A stretch of 64,000 bases of DNA from 2-01-FULL-50-23 sp964509695 (GCA_964509695.1 CAZDXN010000001.1:1-64000), one strand, 5' to 3'; counted from the first letter of the stretch, positions 18,462 to 28,148 are shown. Program-made: numbers and translations. Notes: a model not told the origin generated them from the letters alone.

Positions 18462-19918
18462 AGAAACTAATCATAATCGCCTTTATTATCATTGGTCTTT
18501 TCGCGCTTTATAGTTACAAATTGCTCGAAGTTCCCTCCGGCCTGACCGTTGACGAAGCCTCCTTTGGTTACAACGCCGCCCTACTGTCACAAACCGGCAA
18601 AGATGAACGCGGTCTACCTCACCCGATTTTTGTGCTCTCGGTCGTAGGCAAGGATTGGCGCCAACCAATCACTCAATATTATCTCACTGCCCTATTCAAA
18701 ATATTCGGTGCCTCAGTCTACCTATTGAGGTTTAGTAGCGTTATTATCGCCGTTGCCTGTGTATTCGGGGTTTATTTCCTCTCTGCCCCAATTCTCGGGA
18801 TCTCCGGAGGAATTATTGCCGCCGCGATCACCGCCTTGGCCCCGATCATCACGATTCAGGCGCACTTGGCTTTGGACAACATTATGCCCATGCCCTTTGT
18901 CATTCTTTGGCTCATCTCACTCTTTTATTATCGGAAATCACACAATTCTCGTTGGCTCATCATCTGTGCCCTCGCTCTGGGGTTCTCTTTTTATAGTTAC
19001 AAAGGTATGCGCGCCATCACCCCCACGTGGATCGTCCTCACTGCAGGCTGGATCTTTTGGGATTGGCTCCACCAGAGAGCCAAAAAGACCGATCTTTTAA
19101 TTTTTCTATTGGTTCTATCGCCATTTTTTTTAGTTATTCCACATCTGGAGAAAAATTATGCCGGGGCCATTTTGGGAAATGCCGTGCCAAGTTTTAGTAA
19201 CTTTTATGATTTTTTCTTACCCTATCTTTCCTCCTTCGATCTTTCCTATTTGTTTATCAGGGGTGATAGCACTGATTTTCACTCCACCGGCAGACACGGC
19301 ATGCTTCTGCTTGCAACCTTGCCCTTTATCATTGTCGGGATCCATGCCGCTCTAAAATCAAAGGATATATTTTCCAAATTCGTCCTGCTTGCTTTGATTA
19401 CCGGCCCGCTGTTGTATGGCACCGTTGGCTCCGATCATCGTTTTAGTCGCCTCTTGGCGCTGGTTCCACTCTATGCTTTTTTGGGCGGTCTCGGCTTTAT
19501 CCGGCTTTGGCAGAGTCGAGTCGTCTGGTCGAAGTTCATTTCGATCATCGTTATCATCTTAATGATCATCAATTACACCGACTTTTCCAACTATTATTGG
19601 CGCGACTATCCTCCCATCATCAGAAATTTACTGGGTGATATGAGTTACTATCCCTCTCTCGCTACTTTCAAATCTGAAGTCAATCTAACCAAACTTGAGC
19701 CGGTAGTCCACCAAGGCGTTGCCGCTGGCGGAGGGGAAAGCTTAAAATTTTTTGAAGTCGTCTATTTTGGCAAGCTCCTTCGTACCATCCCGGACGACAG
19801 TTCTCCGGGTGACGGGGAATTACTCTTGACCATCAGAGAAGAAGTTCCCTGTACCCAAAAAGTTGGTCACACTACCGCCAATTATTTTATCTTCCAGCGG
19901 GCAAAAGACTGTATATAA
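18458..19918 (+). CDS. GT39-like (ArnT/PMT) membrane glycosyltransferase
   Basis: 486 residues. GLTVDEASFGYNAALL places D32-E33 in the first outer loop, as in PMT/ArnT enzymes. The TGKDERG element after it is shared with the GT39-like genes at 28788, 33776, 35421, 38998 and 40650. Unlike those it has no YGY-type C-terminal domain; its last 90 residues are a different soluble segment with two cysteines (PCTQK and KDCI) that could form a disulfide outside the cell. It is the last gene before a possible internal promoter: the following gene starts after a seven-base gap preceded by TATAAT. Confidence 0.9.
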   Translation: MKKLIIIAFIIIGLFALYSYKLLEVPSGLTVDEASFGYNAALLSQTGKDERGLPHPIFVLSVVGKDWRQPITQYYLTALFKIFGASVYLLRFSSVIIAVACVFGVYFLSAPILGISGGIIAAAITALAPIITIQAHLALDNIMPMPFVILWLISLFYYRKSHNSRWLIICALALGFSFYSYKGMRAITPTWIVLTAGWIFWDWLHQRAKKTDLLIFLLVLSPFFLVIPHLEKNYAGAILGNAVPSFSNFYDFFLPYLSSFDLSYLFIRGDSTDFHSTGRHGMLLLATLPFIIVGIHAALKSKDIFSKFVLLALITGPLLYGTVGSDHRFSRLLALVPLYAFLGGLGFIRLWQSRVVWSKFISIIVIILMIINYTDFSNYYWRDYPPIIRNLLGDMSYYPSLATFKSEVNLTKLEPVVHQGVAAGGGESLKFFEVVYFGKLLRTIPDDSSPGDGELLLTIREEVPCTQKVGHTTANYFIFQRAKDCI

Positions 19919-19919
19919 T
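19914..19919 (+). promoter_or_regulatory. Possible -10 box (TATAAT), near-leaderless
   Basis: Exact TATAAT overlapping the stop codon of the previous gene, six bases before ATG 19926. A transcript from here would have almost no leader. No convincing -35 box is visible at 16-18 bases, so this is tentative. Confidence 0.4.
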
Positions 19920-19925
19920 ACCCCT

Positions 19926-20669
19926 ATGAAGGACGATCTCATCGATAAGTTTAACGAAGTCGAAAAATTCCATTGGTGGTGGGCTGGTAGGCAGGAATTA
20001 ATCAAGAACCTACTTATCGATGAAAACCCCAAAAATGTCCTTGATGTGGGTTGTGGTACCGGAGAAACCCTTTCATTTCTAAAAACTATTTTCCCCCAGG
20101 CGAGGCTTGTCGGAGTCGACGTTTCCGGTCAGGCGGTCAAATATACCAAGCACCGCGGTCATGGAGCCAAGATTGCCGACGCCCTTCATCTCCCTTTTGC
20201 CGACGGCTCTTTTGATACCGTTCTCCTCCTCGATGTCATTGAGCACATCAAAGACGACGCCAAGGTCGTCAAGGAAGCCAAACGGGTTCTCAAACCGGGG
20301 GGAACTATTATTATTACTGTCCCTGCCCTCCAAATTATCTGGTCAGCGCATGACGTCAATCAGGGCCACTTTCGGCGCTACACTCGTCACCGCTTGTGCT
20401 CTCTAGCTCAGAAGAACAAACTCAAAATCCGTTTTCTCTCCTATTTTAATTTTTTCCTGTCCCCGGCCATCATTCCAATTCGCCTGATGAGTCGTCTCTC
20501 TCCCCTGAAACGACTAGGCGAGTATGATTCACGTCTCAACTACCGATTAGCATACAATAAAGTAGTGAACTCGGTCCTCAAATTTCTTTTTATCACCGAA
20601 ATTCGCCTCCTGAAATATATTACTTATCCCTGGGGTGTTTCCGTCGCGATCAAAATGGAAAAACCATGA
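19926..20669 (+). CDS. Class I SAM-dependent methyltransferase
   Basis: 247 residues from ATG 19926; the frame is open upstream into the previous gene, but ATG 19926 follows that gene's stop and precedes the conserved FHWWWAGR element typical of these glycan-locus methyltransferases. Motif I is VLDVGCGTGE (38-47), followed by VGVDVSG and the post-I DVIEHI, then LKPGGTIIITVP, a complete Methyltransf_11-like fold. The C-terminal third contains two hydrophobic patches (FNFFLSPAIIPIRL and neighbours) that may attach it to the membrane. It may methylate a sugar or lipid-linked intermediate made by the flanking GT2 enzymes. ATGA overlap with the next gene. Confidence 0.9.
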   Translation: MKDDLIDKFNEVEKFHWWWAGRQELIKNLLIDENPKNVLDVGCGTGETLSFLKTIFPQARLVGVDVSGQAVKYTKHRGHGAKIADALHLPFADGSFDTVLLLDVIEHIKDDAKVVKEAKRVLKPGGTIIITVPALQIIWSAHDVNQGHFRRYTRHRLCSLAQKNKLKIRFLSYFNFFLSPAIIPIRLMSRLSPLKRLGEYDSRLNYRLAYNKVVNSVLKFLFITEIRLLKYITYPWGVSVAIKMEKP

Positions 20670-21541
20670 ATCCCTCCGACATCACCATTATCATTCCCAC
20701 TTTCAACGGCCTACCTCTCCTGAAAAAACATCTGCCACAGGTTATTAAATGCTCGCGGAATGGAACAAAGATTATTGTTATTGACAACGGCTCCTCTGAC
20801 GGCACCGAGGATTATTTGATCTCGAAATATCCCAAAACGGTTCAATGCCTTCGAAACGAAAGAAATTTATTTTTTCCGATCGCTGTCAATCAAGGGTTCA
20901 AGGCCGCAAGCACAGACTTGGTTGTTCTCATAAACAACGACGTCCACCCCTTGAAAGGCTATCTCGAAACAGCTATTCGTCACTTCACTGACAAAAGTAT
21001 TTTCGCCGTTACCTTCGACGAAGCTTCCAGTAGCTGGCCACAGGTTACTTGGCGGGGGAAACTTCAATATTTGAGAGGAGAAGACAAGGGTCGGCCCCGT
21101 CTGTCGGCCTGGGCCTCCGGGGGTAGCGCCATTTTTCGAAAGTCAGTTTGGGACGAACTGGGTGGATTGGACGAAATCTACTCCCCGGGTTACTGGGAGG
21201 ACATTGACATCGGTTGGAGAGCCTGGAAGGCCGGTTATCAAATCATTTGGGAACCCAAGGCCAAAGTCATTCACCAACACGAAAGCAGTTTCAGCCTAAT
21301 CAACCGTGATTATCTAAATTTAATCAAACAAAGGAACGAGCTAATCTTCAATTGGAAAAACATCACCGATCCGGAAATGAGACATGAACACTTTTTCTAT
21401 CTGGCTTACCAGACACTGCTTCACCCCGGTTATCTAAAAGTGATCCTCTCCGCCCTCAAGATCATCAAGAACGCCCGGCCCCTCACTAAAGCCACTCGCA
21501 CCGATCGTGAAATTCTAAGCCTAATAAATAAACCAGTCTAG
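20666..21541 (+). CDS. GT2 family glycosyltransferase
   Basis: 291 residues. ITIIIPTFNGLPLL, IIVIDNGSSDGTEDYL and VLINNDV make up the GT-A nucleotide-binding half. SGGSAIFRKSVWDELGG and YWEDIDIGWRAWKAGY form the acceptor half with the ED acids. The pattern is of the rhamnosyltransferase-like GT2 group. It overlaps the methyltransferase by four bases, so the two are likely co-translated and may act on the same intermediate. The C-terminal 60 residues, rich in Leu and Ile, are probably membrane-associated. Confidence 0.9.
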   Translation: MNPSDITIIIPTFNGLPLLKKHLPQVIKCSRNGTKIIVIDNGSSDGTEDYLISKYPKTVQCLRNERNLFFPIAVNQGFKAASTDLVVLINNDVHPLKGYLETAIRHFTDKSIFAVTFDEASSSWPQVTWRGKLQYLRGEDKGRPRLSAWASGGSAIFRKSVWDELGGLDEIYSPGYWEDIDIGWRAWKAGYQIIWEPKAKVIHQHESSFSLINRDYLNLIKQRNELIFNWKNITDPEMRHEHFFYLAYQTLLHPGYLKVILSALKIIKNARPLTKATRTDREILSLINKPV

Positions 21542-21544
21542 AGT

Positions 21545-21550
21545 TAAAAT
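21545..21550 (+). promoter_or_regulatory. Possible -10 box (TAAAAT)
   Basis: TAAAAT in the 12-base gap between two same-strand genes, three bases before ATG 21554. It could start a leaderless transcript of the 21554-26354 genes, but the region is simply A-rich and no -35 is evident. Confidence 0.25.
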
Positions 21551-21553
21551 AAA

Positions 21554-22396
21554 ATGTCAAATCTCAAATCTCAAATCTCAAATAACTCAACGCTCTCCAT
21601 CATCATTGTCACCTACAACTCAGAAAAACAGATTACCCCCCTGCTCGACTCAATTTACCGCGAAAAAGGCTCGTTGTCGTTGGAGACAATCATCGTCGAC
21701 AATCTGTCGGCGGACGACTCATTCACCATCGCCAAAACCCACCGTCTCAAACCAAAAATGATTCAGACGGGCTATAATGCTGGTTTTCCCGCTGCCGTCA
21801 ACCGGGGCATCAAAATTTCCTCCGGATCTTACGTTCTGCTTCTCAATCCTGACACTGTGGTCATGAGGGGGACTCTCCAAAGATTACTCGAATTTGCCAA
21901 AAAGACTGACCCCTTGGGTGCCGTCGCCCCCCGGCTCCTAAATCCGGACGGCAAACCGCAAGCCTCGGTCTTCAAATTTCCCGGCATTATAAACGCCATC
22001 AAGCAGGACTTTGGCCACTGCAAAAATTGTTTCGGAAAATATCTGCCTGACAACCACACCCAAAAGATTGAGGTTGCCGTCATGGCCGCCTTCCTGATTC
22101 CGAGAACCACCATTGATCTGCTCGGTGGTTTGAACGAAAAATACTTTATGTACTACGAAGACTTCGAGTTTTGCCGCCAACTAGTCCGCCACCGACTACC
22201 GCTTTATTATCTTCCCTCCGCCAAAGTGAGACACATTCATGGCGCCAGCGGTCACTTTGGTTCCCATCAGGAAAGCCCCCTGCTCGCCTCAGCCAAGCTT
22301 TACCATGGTGAGTTCTATTCAGATATATTAAACTTGATTTTATGGGCTGGCCACAAATGGCAGGTAATATTAAGAGGAAAAAAATTCCGTGACTAA
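21554..22396 (+). CDS. GT2 family glycosyltransferase
   Basis: 280 residues. STLSIIIVTYNSEKQI begins the fold, TIIVDNLSADDS and LLLNPDTVV carry the nucleotide and metal sites, and YFMYYEDFEFCRQL the catalytic acids, as in rhamnosyl/galactofuranosyl-type GT2 enzymes. The first twelve residues are encoded by a 7-base repeat array (21555-21582) and precede the conserved domain, so they look like an added N-terminal extension. An alternative start inside the domain would destroy the first beta strand, so ATG 21554 is kept. Overlaps the next gene by 8 bases. Confidence 0.9.
   Translation: MSNLKSQISNNSTLSIIIVTYNSEKQITPLLDSIYREKGSLSLETIIVDNLSADDSFTIAKTHRLKPKMIQTGYNAGFPAAVNRGIKISSGSYVLLLNPDTVVMRGTLQRLLEFAKKTDPLGAVAPRLLNPDGKPQASVFKFPGIINAIKQDFGHCKNCFGKYLPDNHTQKIEVAVMAAFLIPRTTIDLLGGLNEKYFMYYEDFEFCRQLVRHRLPLYYLPSAKVRHIHGASGHFGSHQESPLLASAKLYHGEFYSDILNLILWAGHKWQVILRGKKFRD
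21555..21582. repeat. Period-7 repeat array, four TNTCAAA units, at a gene start
   Basis: One TGTCAAA followed by three identical TCTCAAA units, beginning inside the start codon of the 21554 gene. It encodes a short polar N-terminal tail (NLKSQIS) ahead of the GT2 domain. Confidence 0.8.
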
Positions 22397-23603
22397 ATAC
22401 CTAAAAAAGATCGGCATTATTGTTTCACCGTTAGTTTTCGTTTCTGCCTTTTTGATCCGGATTGTCTTGTCGGGGACGACCTTCCACGTTGACCTCTCCG
22501 CTCTGGTCCTTGCAGGTAACTACATCAATCGTGGTCACGTCCTAACTTTCTATGACCAAGTCAGGTTGCTTCCACAGGGGGACAGTCTCAAACAAATTTA
22601 CACCGACAAAATTTTTAATTATCAACCTCTGTCGTATTTGGTTCCCAGCCTATTTTACCTTCCCTTCAAATCTTTTCTTGAGTCCATCAGCCAGTCACTG
22701 ATCAGGGATAGCCGGAATCTGTTATTGCCCGGCCATCCCTTTGAACCGGTATTGCTCATATACAAGCTTCCTTTTCTTGTCTTTGATCTGCTCACCGCCA
22801 TTTTCATCACCCGCCTCGTCAAGGAAGAATCAAAAAAGAAATTGCTTCAGCTCCTTTGGTTGTTCAATCCGGTGGCCATTTTTGTGACCACGGTCATGGC
22901 TCAGACAGACATAATGGTGGTTTTCTTTTTGCTCCTGGCTCTCATCTGCCTCAAAGAAAACAATCTCTACCGGGCAGCAATTTTTACCGCCATTTCTATT
23001 CTTTTCAAACCCGTGGGAATTTTACTGATTCCGCTTTTGGCCGCCGCCGCTTTGCCGGAATCATTTTCCAAGGCGGCCAAGATATTTTTCCTCGGTTTTG
23101 GAATTTATTTTTTGGGGATCCTTCCCTACCTATCGTCAGTCTCTTTCCGCACTTACGCTCTCTTTGCCGAGCAAACCGGAAAAAGCACCTTCGCGGGCAT
23201 TACCATCGCCTCCGGTACCTCGATTCCCTGGTTTTTCATCGCCTACGCCACCGTCATTGTTCTCTTGTTACGCCGCCGCCTATCGGTAGTTGATGGCTTT
23301 GGAATAGCGCTGGCCAGTAGTATTATCTTTTCTCACTTTCACCCTCAGTGGTTTATTTGGCTCACTCCTTGGCTGATGTTGAAAACTATCTCGCCAAAAT
23401 TATTTCCCCTCTACTTTGGCGCTCTTTTCTCTTGGTTTCTGATTCTTCTTTCATTTGACTTCTCACTCCACCTAGCCTCGTTCTGGTGGTTGGGATTTAT
23501 TCCCAACCGGTATCTTTTTCCCGGAAGTGAGGTATGGACCAACCTGATTTTGGCCGGCCGTGCCTTCTTGATCCCGGTCTTTTTCCTTCTACCCCATGAC
23601 TAA
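22389..23603 (+). CDS. GT-C membrane mannosyltransferase-like protein (PIG-M/GT87-like)
   Basis: 404 residues from GTG 22389, 8-base overlap upstream. An early outer loop contains FHVDLSAL with an Asp near residue 35. WLFNPVAIFVTTVMAQTD is the landmark of GPI-mannosyltransferase-like and GT87-like GT-C proteins, which normally read FNP-hydrophobic-GQ-D/E; here the Gly is Ala. About ten hydrophobic segments. It forms a pair with the next gene, which has the same landmark, and the two overlap by 8 bases. Probably a polyprenyl-phosphate sugar transferase; mannose is suggested only by the family. Confidence 0.82.
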   Translation: MTKYLKKIGIIVSPLVFVSAFLIRIVLSGTTFHVDLSALVLAGNYINRGHVLTFYDQVRLLPQGDSLKQIYTDKIFNYQPLSYLVPSLFYLPFKSFLESISQSLIRDSRNLLLPGHPFEPVLLIYKLPFLVFDLLTAIFITRLVKEESKKKLLQLLWLFNPVAIFVTTVMAQTDIMVVFFLLLALICLKENNLYRAAIFTAISILFKPVGILLIPLLAAAALPESFSKAAKIFFLGFGIYFLGILPYLSSVSFRTYALFAEQTGKSTFAGITIASGTSIPWFFIAYATVIVLLLRRRLSVVDGFGIALASSIIFSHFHPQWFIWLTPWLMLKTISPKLFPLYFGALFSWFLILLSFDFSLHLASFWWLGFIPNRYLFPGSEVWTNLILAGRAFLIPVFFLLPHD

Positions 23604-24696
23604 AAAATTTATCTATCTTGTCCTGTTTGCCTCGCTGATTCGCTTGGGCCTTGTTTACTTTCAGTTTTCCGGCGATGTTCGCAATCATCTCGTCTGGGGA
23701 GAATCAGTCATCAATAGCGGTACCATTGGTTTCTACGGCCGCCATTTTCCCGGATTCAACGATGCCAACTATCCTCCCTTAACTATCTTTGTTTTCGCTA
23801 TTTTTCGTTATCTCTATCAAATCTGTAATCAATTTATAATTTGGCAAAACTTCAATCTGAAGTTTCTTCCCTCTTTTCTAATTCCCCTCTTCGCTTCTTT
23901 AAATATGCAGGCCGCTTTTATGAAAATCCCCGCCATTTTGGCCGATCTTGGCATGGGCTATTTAATTTTTAAGCTCACCAAGAAGAAATTCTTCGTCTTT
24001 TTGTACCTATTTAATCCCGCCGTCATCTACGTCAGTACAGTTTGGGGTCAGATTGAGTCTTTACCTATTTTCTTTCTATTATTGTCATTTTTTTTTCTTC
24101 CCAAGCGTTACTATCTTTCTCATTTCGCCTTCGTTCTGGCGGTCTTGAGCAAACAAACGGCCTTATGGCTCTTGCCGGTTTATCTGATTGTCTGGTACCA
24201 GCAAGGAGGGGCAAAAACTCTCCTACGGGGTCTGACCCTGCAGGCGATTGTCTTCGTTCTTTTTTACTTTCCTTTTACCCTATCACTCAATCCTTTCTCT
24301 TTATATCTGGCCACTCTTGCCGGCTCATCCACCCTCGCCAGCGATCAGGCTCTCAATTTTTGGTACTTTCTATTTTCCGGTCGCCGGATTGAGGATAGCA
24401 CTTTATTATTGGGAATTTCCGTCCGTCTTTGGTCTCTGGTTCTTCTGGCTATCAGCGGCCTTTCAGTCTGTTTCTGGTTCTGGAAAAAGAAGATCAAGGC
24501 CGCCTCGGCTTTGTTTTGGATTTCAATAGTAGCCTTTTTTTGGCAAACCCGGGTTCACGAACGTCATCTGGCTCCGGCCATCGTCTTTCTCCTAGTTACA
24601 GACTACCCCAAGAAATGGAAAATACTATTTTATTTCCTTCTTTCAGCCTATTATATGTATAACCTCTTCATTAGTCTGAGGCTACCCTTTATATGA
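23596..24696 (+). CDS. GT-C membrane mannosyltransferase-like protein (PIG-M/GT87-like)
   Basis: 366 residues. FSGDVRNHLVWG places D27 in the first outer loop; FNPAVIYVSTVWGQIES is the family landmark, followed by LAVLSKQTALWLLPV, which fits the K-Q region of PIG-M/GT87-type proteins. About ten hydrophobic segments and no large soluble domain. It is a sibling of the upstream gene (404 residues) and is joined to it by 8 bases and to the next GT39-like gene by four (ATGA). Acceptor and sugar unknown. Confidence 0.83.
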   Translation: MTKKFIYLVLFASLIRLGLVYFQFSGDVRNHLVWGESVINSGTIGFYGRHFPGFNDANYPPLTIFVFAIFRYLYQICNQFIIWQNFNLKFLPSFLIPLFASLNMQAAFMKIPAILADLGMGYLIFKLTKKKFFVFLYLFNPAVIYVSTVWGQIESLPIFFLLLSFFFLPKRYYLSHFAFVLAVLSKQTALWLLPVYLIVWYQQGGAKTLLRGLTLQAIVFVLFYFPFTLSLNPFSLYLATLAGSSTLASDQALNFWYFLFSGRRIEDSTLLLGISVRLWSLVLLAISGLSVCFWFWKKKIKAASALFWISIVAFFWQTRVHERHLAPAIVFLLVTDYPKKWKILFYFLLSAYYMYNLFISLRLPFI

Positions 24697-26354
24697 TCAA
24701 CCTTCCCTTAATCATTGTTTTGCTTCTGGGAGGATTTCTTCGTCTCTACCACCTATCTTCTTTGCCGATTTCATTGTTTGGAGACGAGATCGACGTTGGT
24801 TATCACGCCTGGTCGCTCTTCACTACCGGCCGGGACTACTTGGGCAATTTCCTTCCGACCTACATACATAGCCTTTCCGAATGGCGCGCCCCCCTCATGA
24901 TGTATCTTGCCGCCCCCATTGTTGGTTTACTTTCTCCCTCCGCTTTCAGCGTCCGTCTGCCGGCCGCCCTGATGGGTATTCTCAATCTCTACCTAATTTA
25001 CCTTCTCGGGAAAAAACTCTTCGGCAACAAAATCGGTCTGATTTCAGCCGTCATCCTTGCTCTCACTCCTTGGCATATTCACTACTCCCGGGTTTCATTT
25101 GAAGTGACCTTGTTGACAACCTTGATTCTTTCGGGAACTATTTTGTACCTGTCCAAAAAATATTTTCTGGCCCTTACCCTTTTCATTTTAACTTTTTATA
25201 CCTACTCGGTCGCCAATCTTTTTGTTCCCACCCTGTTGTTTTCACTTCTGCTTTTCTTCCGTCCGGGTAAAGTCCGTCCCTCACCCCAAGTTTTAGTAAA
25301 AGCCTTCATTCTCCTTTTCCTACTCCTACCCATTGGCTACCACCTTACTTTTGGTGAAGCAGCCGGCCGGTACCGAACAATCAGTATTTTTAATGACCAG
25401 AAAATTATCGAGGACGTTATATTGCAACGCACGGATCCTTGGATAGCCGGCTTTCGTCTTGAACCTTTGTTTCACAACAAAGTCATTGCTTATGCGGCCA
25501 CTTTTGGTAGGAACTATCTCACCGCCTTCTCACCCGATTTCCTTTTTATCAACGGCGATCCCAACTTCCGCCAATCAGTCGGCCGATTCGGGCAGCTTCT
25601 CTGGGTCTGTCTCCCCTTTCTTATTTTGGGCCTTCTCAAAATTGCTCTTTGGGAAAATCCATCATATCGACTTGTCCTAGCCTGGTTACTTCTCGCCCCG
25701 GTGAGTAGCGCTCTCACCATCGGCGGCGGCAGTCACGCCACCAGGCTTTTTGTCACCCTTCCCCCTTTGATTCTGATCGCCGCTCTGGGGCTTACGTCCT
25801 TCTTGAGTTGGCAGGGAAAATTCAACTCCAAGATTCGGTTCTTAATTCTGGCTACGGTTAGTCTTGCCACCCTCCTCAATCTGACGGGATACTGGTATCG
25901 TTACGAATTTCATTATCGTTTCGAATCTGCTCGGGTCTGGAATTATGGTTTTGAACAAATCTTCGGAAAGCTGAAAGAGCTGGATCGTGGAGAGGGAAGG
26001 GTTTTCGTCAACAATACCTATGATCCGTCCTTATACCGTTTTGCTTTTTATACGAAACTCCCCCCCAAAGATTTTCAGACCTCTTTTCACACCGATGTCC
26101 CCAGTGACAATATTTTCCCTCACTTTAACGGCTTCCAATTCGGGGAACGTTATTATTTCGGTCAAATCGACCGCTACGAGAACCTTTTGGCTCTTCTCAA
26201 GCCGGGCGATCTCTATCTCGCCGTTCAAGGGAAAGAGGTTCCGGGAGATTGGGACTGGAGCAAAAATCCACCCTCGGGGATTCGATCTCTGGCCGTCGTC
26301 TATGACGTCCTCGGCCAGCCTTTAATGTATCTTCTGGAAAAGCCTGTCCAATAA
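24693..26354 (+). CDS. GT39-like membrane glycosyltransferase, 'GDEIDVGYH' type
   Basis: 553 residues, last gene of the 26-kb rightward run. D31-E32 in FGDEIDVGYHAW is the acid pair; the same loop with the TGRDYLGN element is nearly matched by the 30474 gene (ADEVDIGYQ, TGRDYYGN), so these two are closest relatives. The soluble C-terminal domain has WNYGFEQIF near residue 416, corresponding to the YGY element of other GT39-like genes here. Its stop is directly followed by the stop of the leftward gene at 26355, with no room for a separate terminator. Confidence 0.9.
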   Translation: MINLPLIIVLLLGGFLRLYHLSSLPISLFGDEIDVGYHAWSLFTTGRDYLGNFLPTYIHSLSEWRAPLMMYLAAPIVGLLSPSAFSVRLPAALMGILNLYLIYLLGKKLFGNKIGLISAVILALTPWHIHYSRVSFEVTLLTTLILSGTILYLSKKYFLALTLFILTFYTYSVANLFVPTLLFSLLLFFRPGKVRPSPQVLVKAFILLFLLLPIGYHLTFGEAAGRYRTISIFNDQKIIEDVILQRTDPWIAGFRLEPLFHNKVIAYAATFGRNYLTAFSPDFLFINGDPNFRQSVGRFGQLLWVCLPFLILGLLKIALWENPSYRLVLAWLLLAPVSSALTIGGGSHATRLFVTLPPLILIAALGLTSFLSWQGKFNSKIRFLILATVSLATLLNLTGYWYRYEFHYRFESARVWNYGFEQIFGKLKELDRGEGRVFVNNTYDPSLYRFAFYTKLPPKDFQTSFHTDVPSDNIFPHFNGFQFGERYYFGQIDRYENLLALLKPGDLYLAVQGKEVPGDWDWSKNPPSGIRSLAVVYDVLGQPLMYLLEKPVQ

Positions 26355-27725
26355 CTAGTTTACTTTGTACCAGTAATCGACATCGATTTTCGAAAGGTAC
26401 AGGATATTGGTCAATATCGCCATAGCCAACAGGAGCCAAATTGTCGCCTTGACAGTGATTCTAAGTCCGCGGTTTTTCGGTAATACCAATGCCGTTAATG
26501 TAATCAAGATTAGGCCCAATATTCCAAACCTCATCCCGTTAATCAACAGGGGTACTTTATTTACCTCAAATAGTTTAGACAGATTTATTCCCATGGGAAT
26601 AAATACTGCAACTAAGGCCATCAATCCTCCCGAACCAACCACTCCTTCGGTAAAAAAGTACCCCACCGCAATCATCAAGAAGGGAAGAAAGGGAATTCGA
26701 TACCAGCCGTACGAAGCGCTTCCAAACAGGATATACACTGCCAGGTAGCCGGTTGTGGCTATCAGCAGAGGGAGACCGCCCTTGTTTTTTCTCGCCGCCA
26801 AAAATACCACCCCGAGCCAACCAACCAACGGCCAGCCGTCAGTCAAATATTTCGTACTGGTAATTTTCGTGCTCGTGAACAAGTCATAAACTGCGTTGAG
26901 GCCGATCCCGTACACCCGATTGGCGTTCGAAGAGAAGACGGCAACGAATTCCTTGGCGTCAATCGAGAGACCGTAAATGACAAACAGAAATGCGATTGAA
27001 AGCGAGATTATCAAAAACTCCGCCAAACTCTTTTTATTTTTTCCGATTAGGAACACGCCCGAAATTATTGCCACCACCCCGGAAAGCTTAAATAGCATCG
27101 CCAGACCGGCAAAAAAGGCCGCCAGCCTGATCAAGTCCGGTCTGTTTTTCTTCTCCCCCGAAGCCAGAAGAATCAAGCTGGTCAACCAGACCGGAACCAA
27201 GGCATTCTCCGCTTGCACCATCCGGCTGCCAACGACAATCAATGGGGAAGTGGCATAAAGCAGTCCCGCCACCACCCCCACGCTGGGGCAGAACCACAAG
27301 CTGGCAAGGGTGAAGACCAACGCCACACTCACCGCCCCCAGCACCAGCATCGGTTTCCTGATACTGACTACCGCCACGTCCTCGAAGTTCCTCGCTCCCC
27401 GGAGATAGGCAAAGGTTCCGGAAAATATTCCCATCATTGGTGGGTGATCGAACCAAGGATAGCTGATCGGCAAAGTCCCCCCCGGCACGGTACTTGATAG
27501 GATTCTGTCGGGGTTGATATAAGTGGGATAATTCCTGATTCCCGCCAATCCGGAAATACCCACCGGCACTCCCAAACGGATCAGCGAAAGTCCCACCCAA
27601 GCATTGCTATACTCATCGGTCGATTGACCCGGTAGGGGGACTGAGGCGTAGTTATTGCGTCTTAGTATATATCCGAGCACGACGATCAACACCAGACACA
27701 ATCCAATTAAGAATTTTTTTTTCAT
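26355..27725 (-). CDS. GT-C membrane protein, 'STDEYSN' type
   Basis: 456 residues. The first outer loop has PLPGQSTDEYSNAWVGLSLI with D37-E38, and a second landmark FDHPPMMGIFSG near residue 92. Both are conserved in the gene at 37071-38456, its close paralogue, and more loosely at 42876-44348. Hydrophobic segments run almost to the C-terminus; there is no large outer domain. ATG 27725 overlaps the stop of the small four-cysteine gene by four bases, and the 37071 paralogue has the same kind of partner. The pair probably works as a unit: GT-C catalytic subunit plus small outer-face partner. Confidence 0.88.
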   Translation of the reverse strand: MKKKFLIGLCLVLIVVLGYILRRNNYASVPLPGQSTDEYSNAWVGLSLIRLGVPVGISGLAGIRNYPTYINPDRILSSTVPGGTLPISYPWFDHPPMMGIFSGTFAYLRGARNFEDVAVVSIRKPMLVLGAVSVALVFTLASLWFCPSVGVVAGLLYATSPLIVVGSRMVQAENALVPVWLTSLILLASGEKKNRPDLIRLAAFFAGLAMLFKLSGVVAIISGVFLIGKNKKSLAEFLIISLSIAFLFVIYGLSIDAKEFVAVFSSNANRVYGIGLNAVYDLFTSTKITSTKYLTDGWPLVGWLGVVFLAARKNKGGLPLLIATTGYLAVYILFGSASYGWYRIPFLPFLMIAVGYFFTEGVVGSGGLMALVAVFIPMGINLSKLFEVNKVPLLINGMRFGILGLILITLTALVLPKNRGLRITVKATIWLLLAMAILTNILYLSKIDVDYWYKVN

Positions 27726-28138
27726 AAGCTACATTCAATATTATCTTGTGGCACAATCCCATCTTCCATCTTTACCGTCCGGCCCCCCTGATTGCATCTT
27801 AGGCTGGTCAAATCGCGGGCAATTCCATTTATTCTGAATAATTCCAGAATCACCCCGCCAACGGTTTTCTCATTAATGGCCGCATAATCCAAACTAAAAC
27901 GAGCCTCTCTATCAGAACACTTAAAAGTTAACTTAACGTACCTTCCGGCAGTTTCCGGTTCACCGACGACGGAATACTGACAAGGGTCATCTGTCTGGTT
28001 CTTAAATCTCGACTGGGTCAACATAATTTTTCGAAGGCTCTCATTCGAAAAACTAGTCTGTTTATGCCAACGCAATGACAAAATCAATGCCAAAACGAAC
28101 AGCAAATAAATAATTAAGTAATTCTTTAAAAAATTCAC
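27722..28138 (-). CDS. Small single-span membrane protein with four conserved cysteines
   Basis: 138 residues from GTG 28138. One membrane segment (about 5-23) ends in LRW, followed by an outer domain with C53 (in DPCQYSVVGEP), C74, C115 and C136. The 169-residue protein at 38443-38952 has the same layout: LRW after the membrane segment, DPCQFSIFGDP, a shared RING element, and cysteines spaced 22, 48 and 22 against 21, 41 and 21 here. Two disulfides are likely. I recognise no described family. Each copy lies directly upstream of an STDEYSN-type GT-C gene and overlaps it, which suggests an accessory or acceptor-binding subunit. Confidence 0.85.
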   Translation of the reverse strand: MNFLKNYLIIYLLFVLALILSLRWHKQTSFSNESLRKIMLTQSRFKNQTDDPCQYSVVGEPETAGRYVKLTFKCSDREARFSLDYAAINEKTVGGVILELFRINGIARDLTSLRCNQGGRTVKMEDGIVPQDNIECSL

Positions 28139-28148
28139 AAGCCAATCA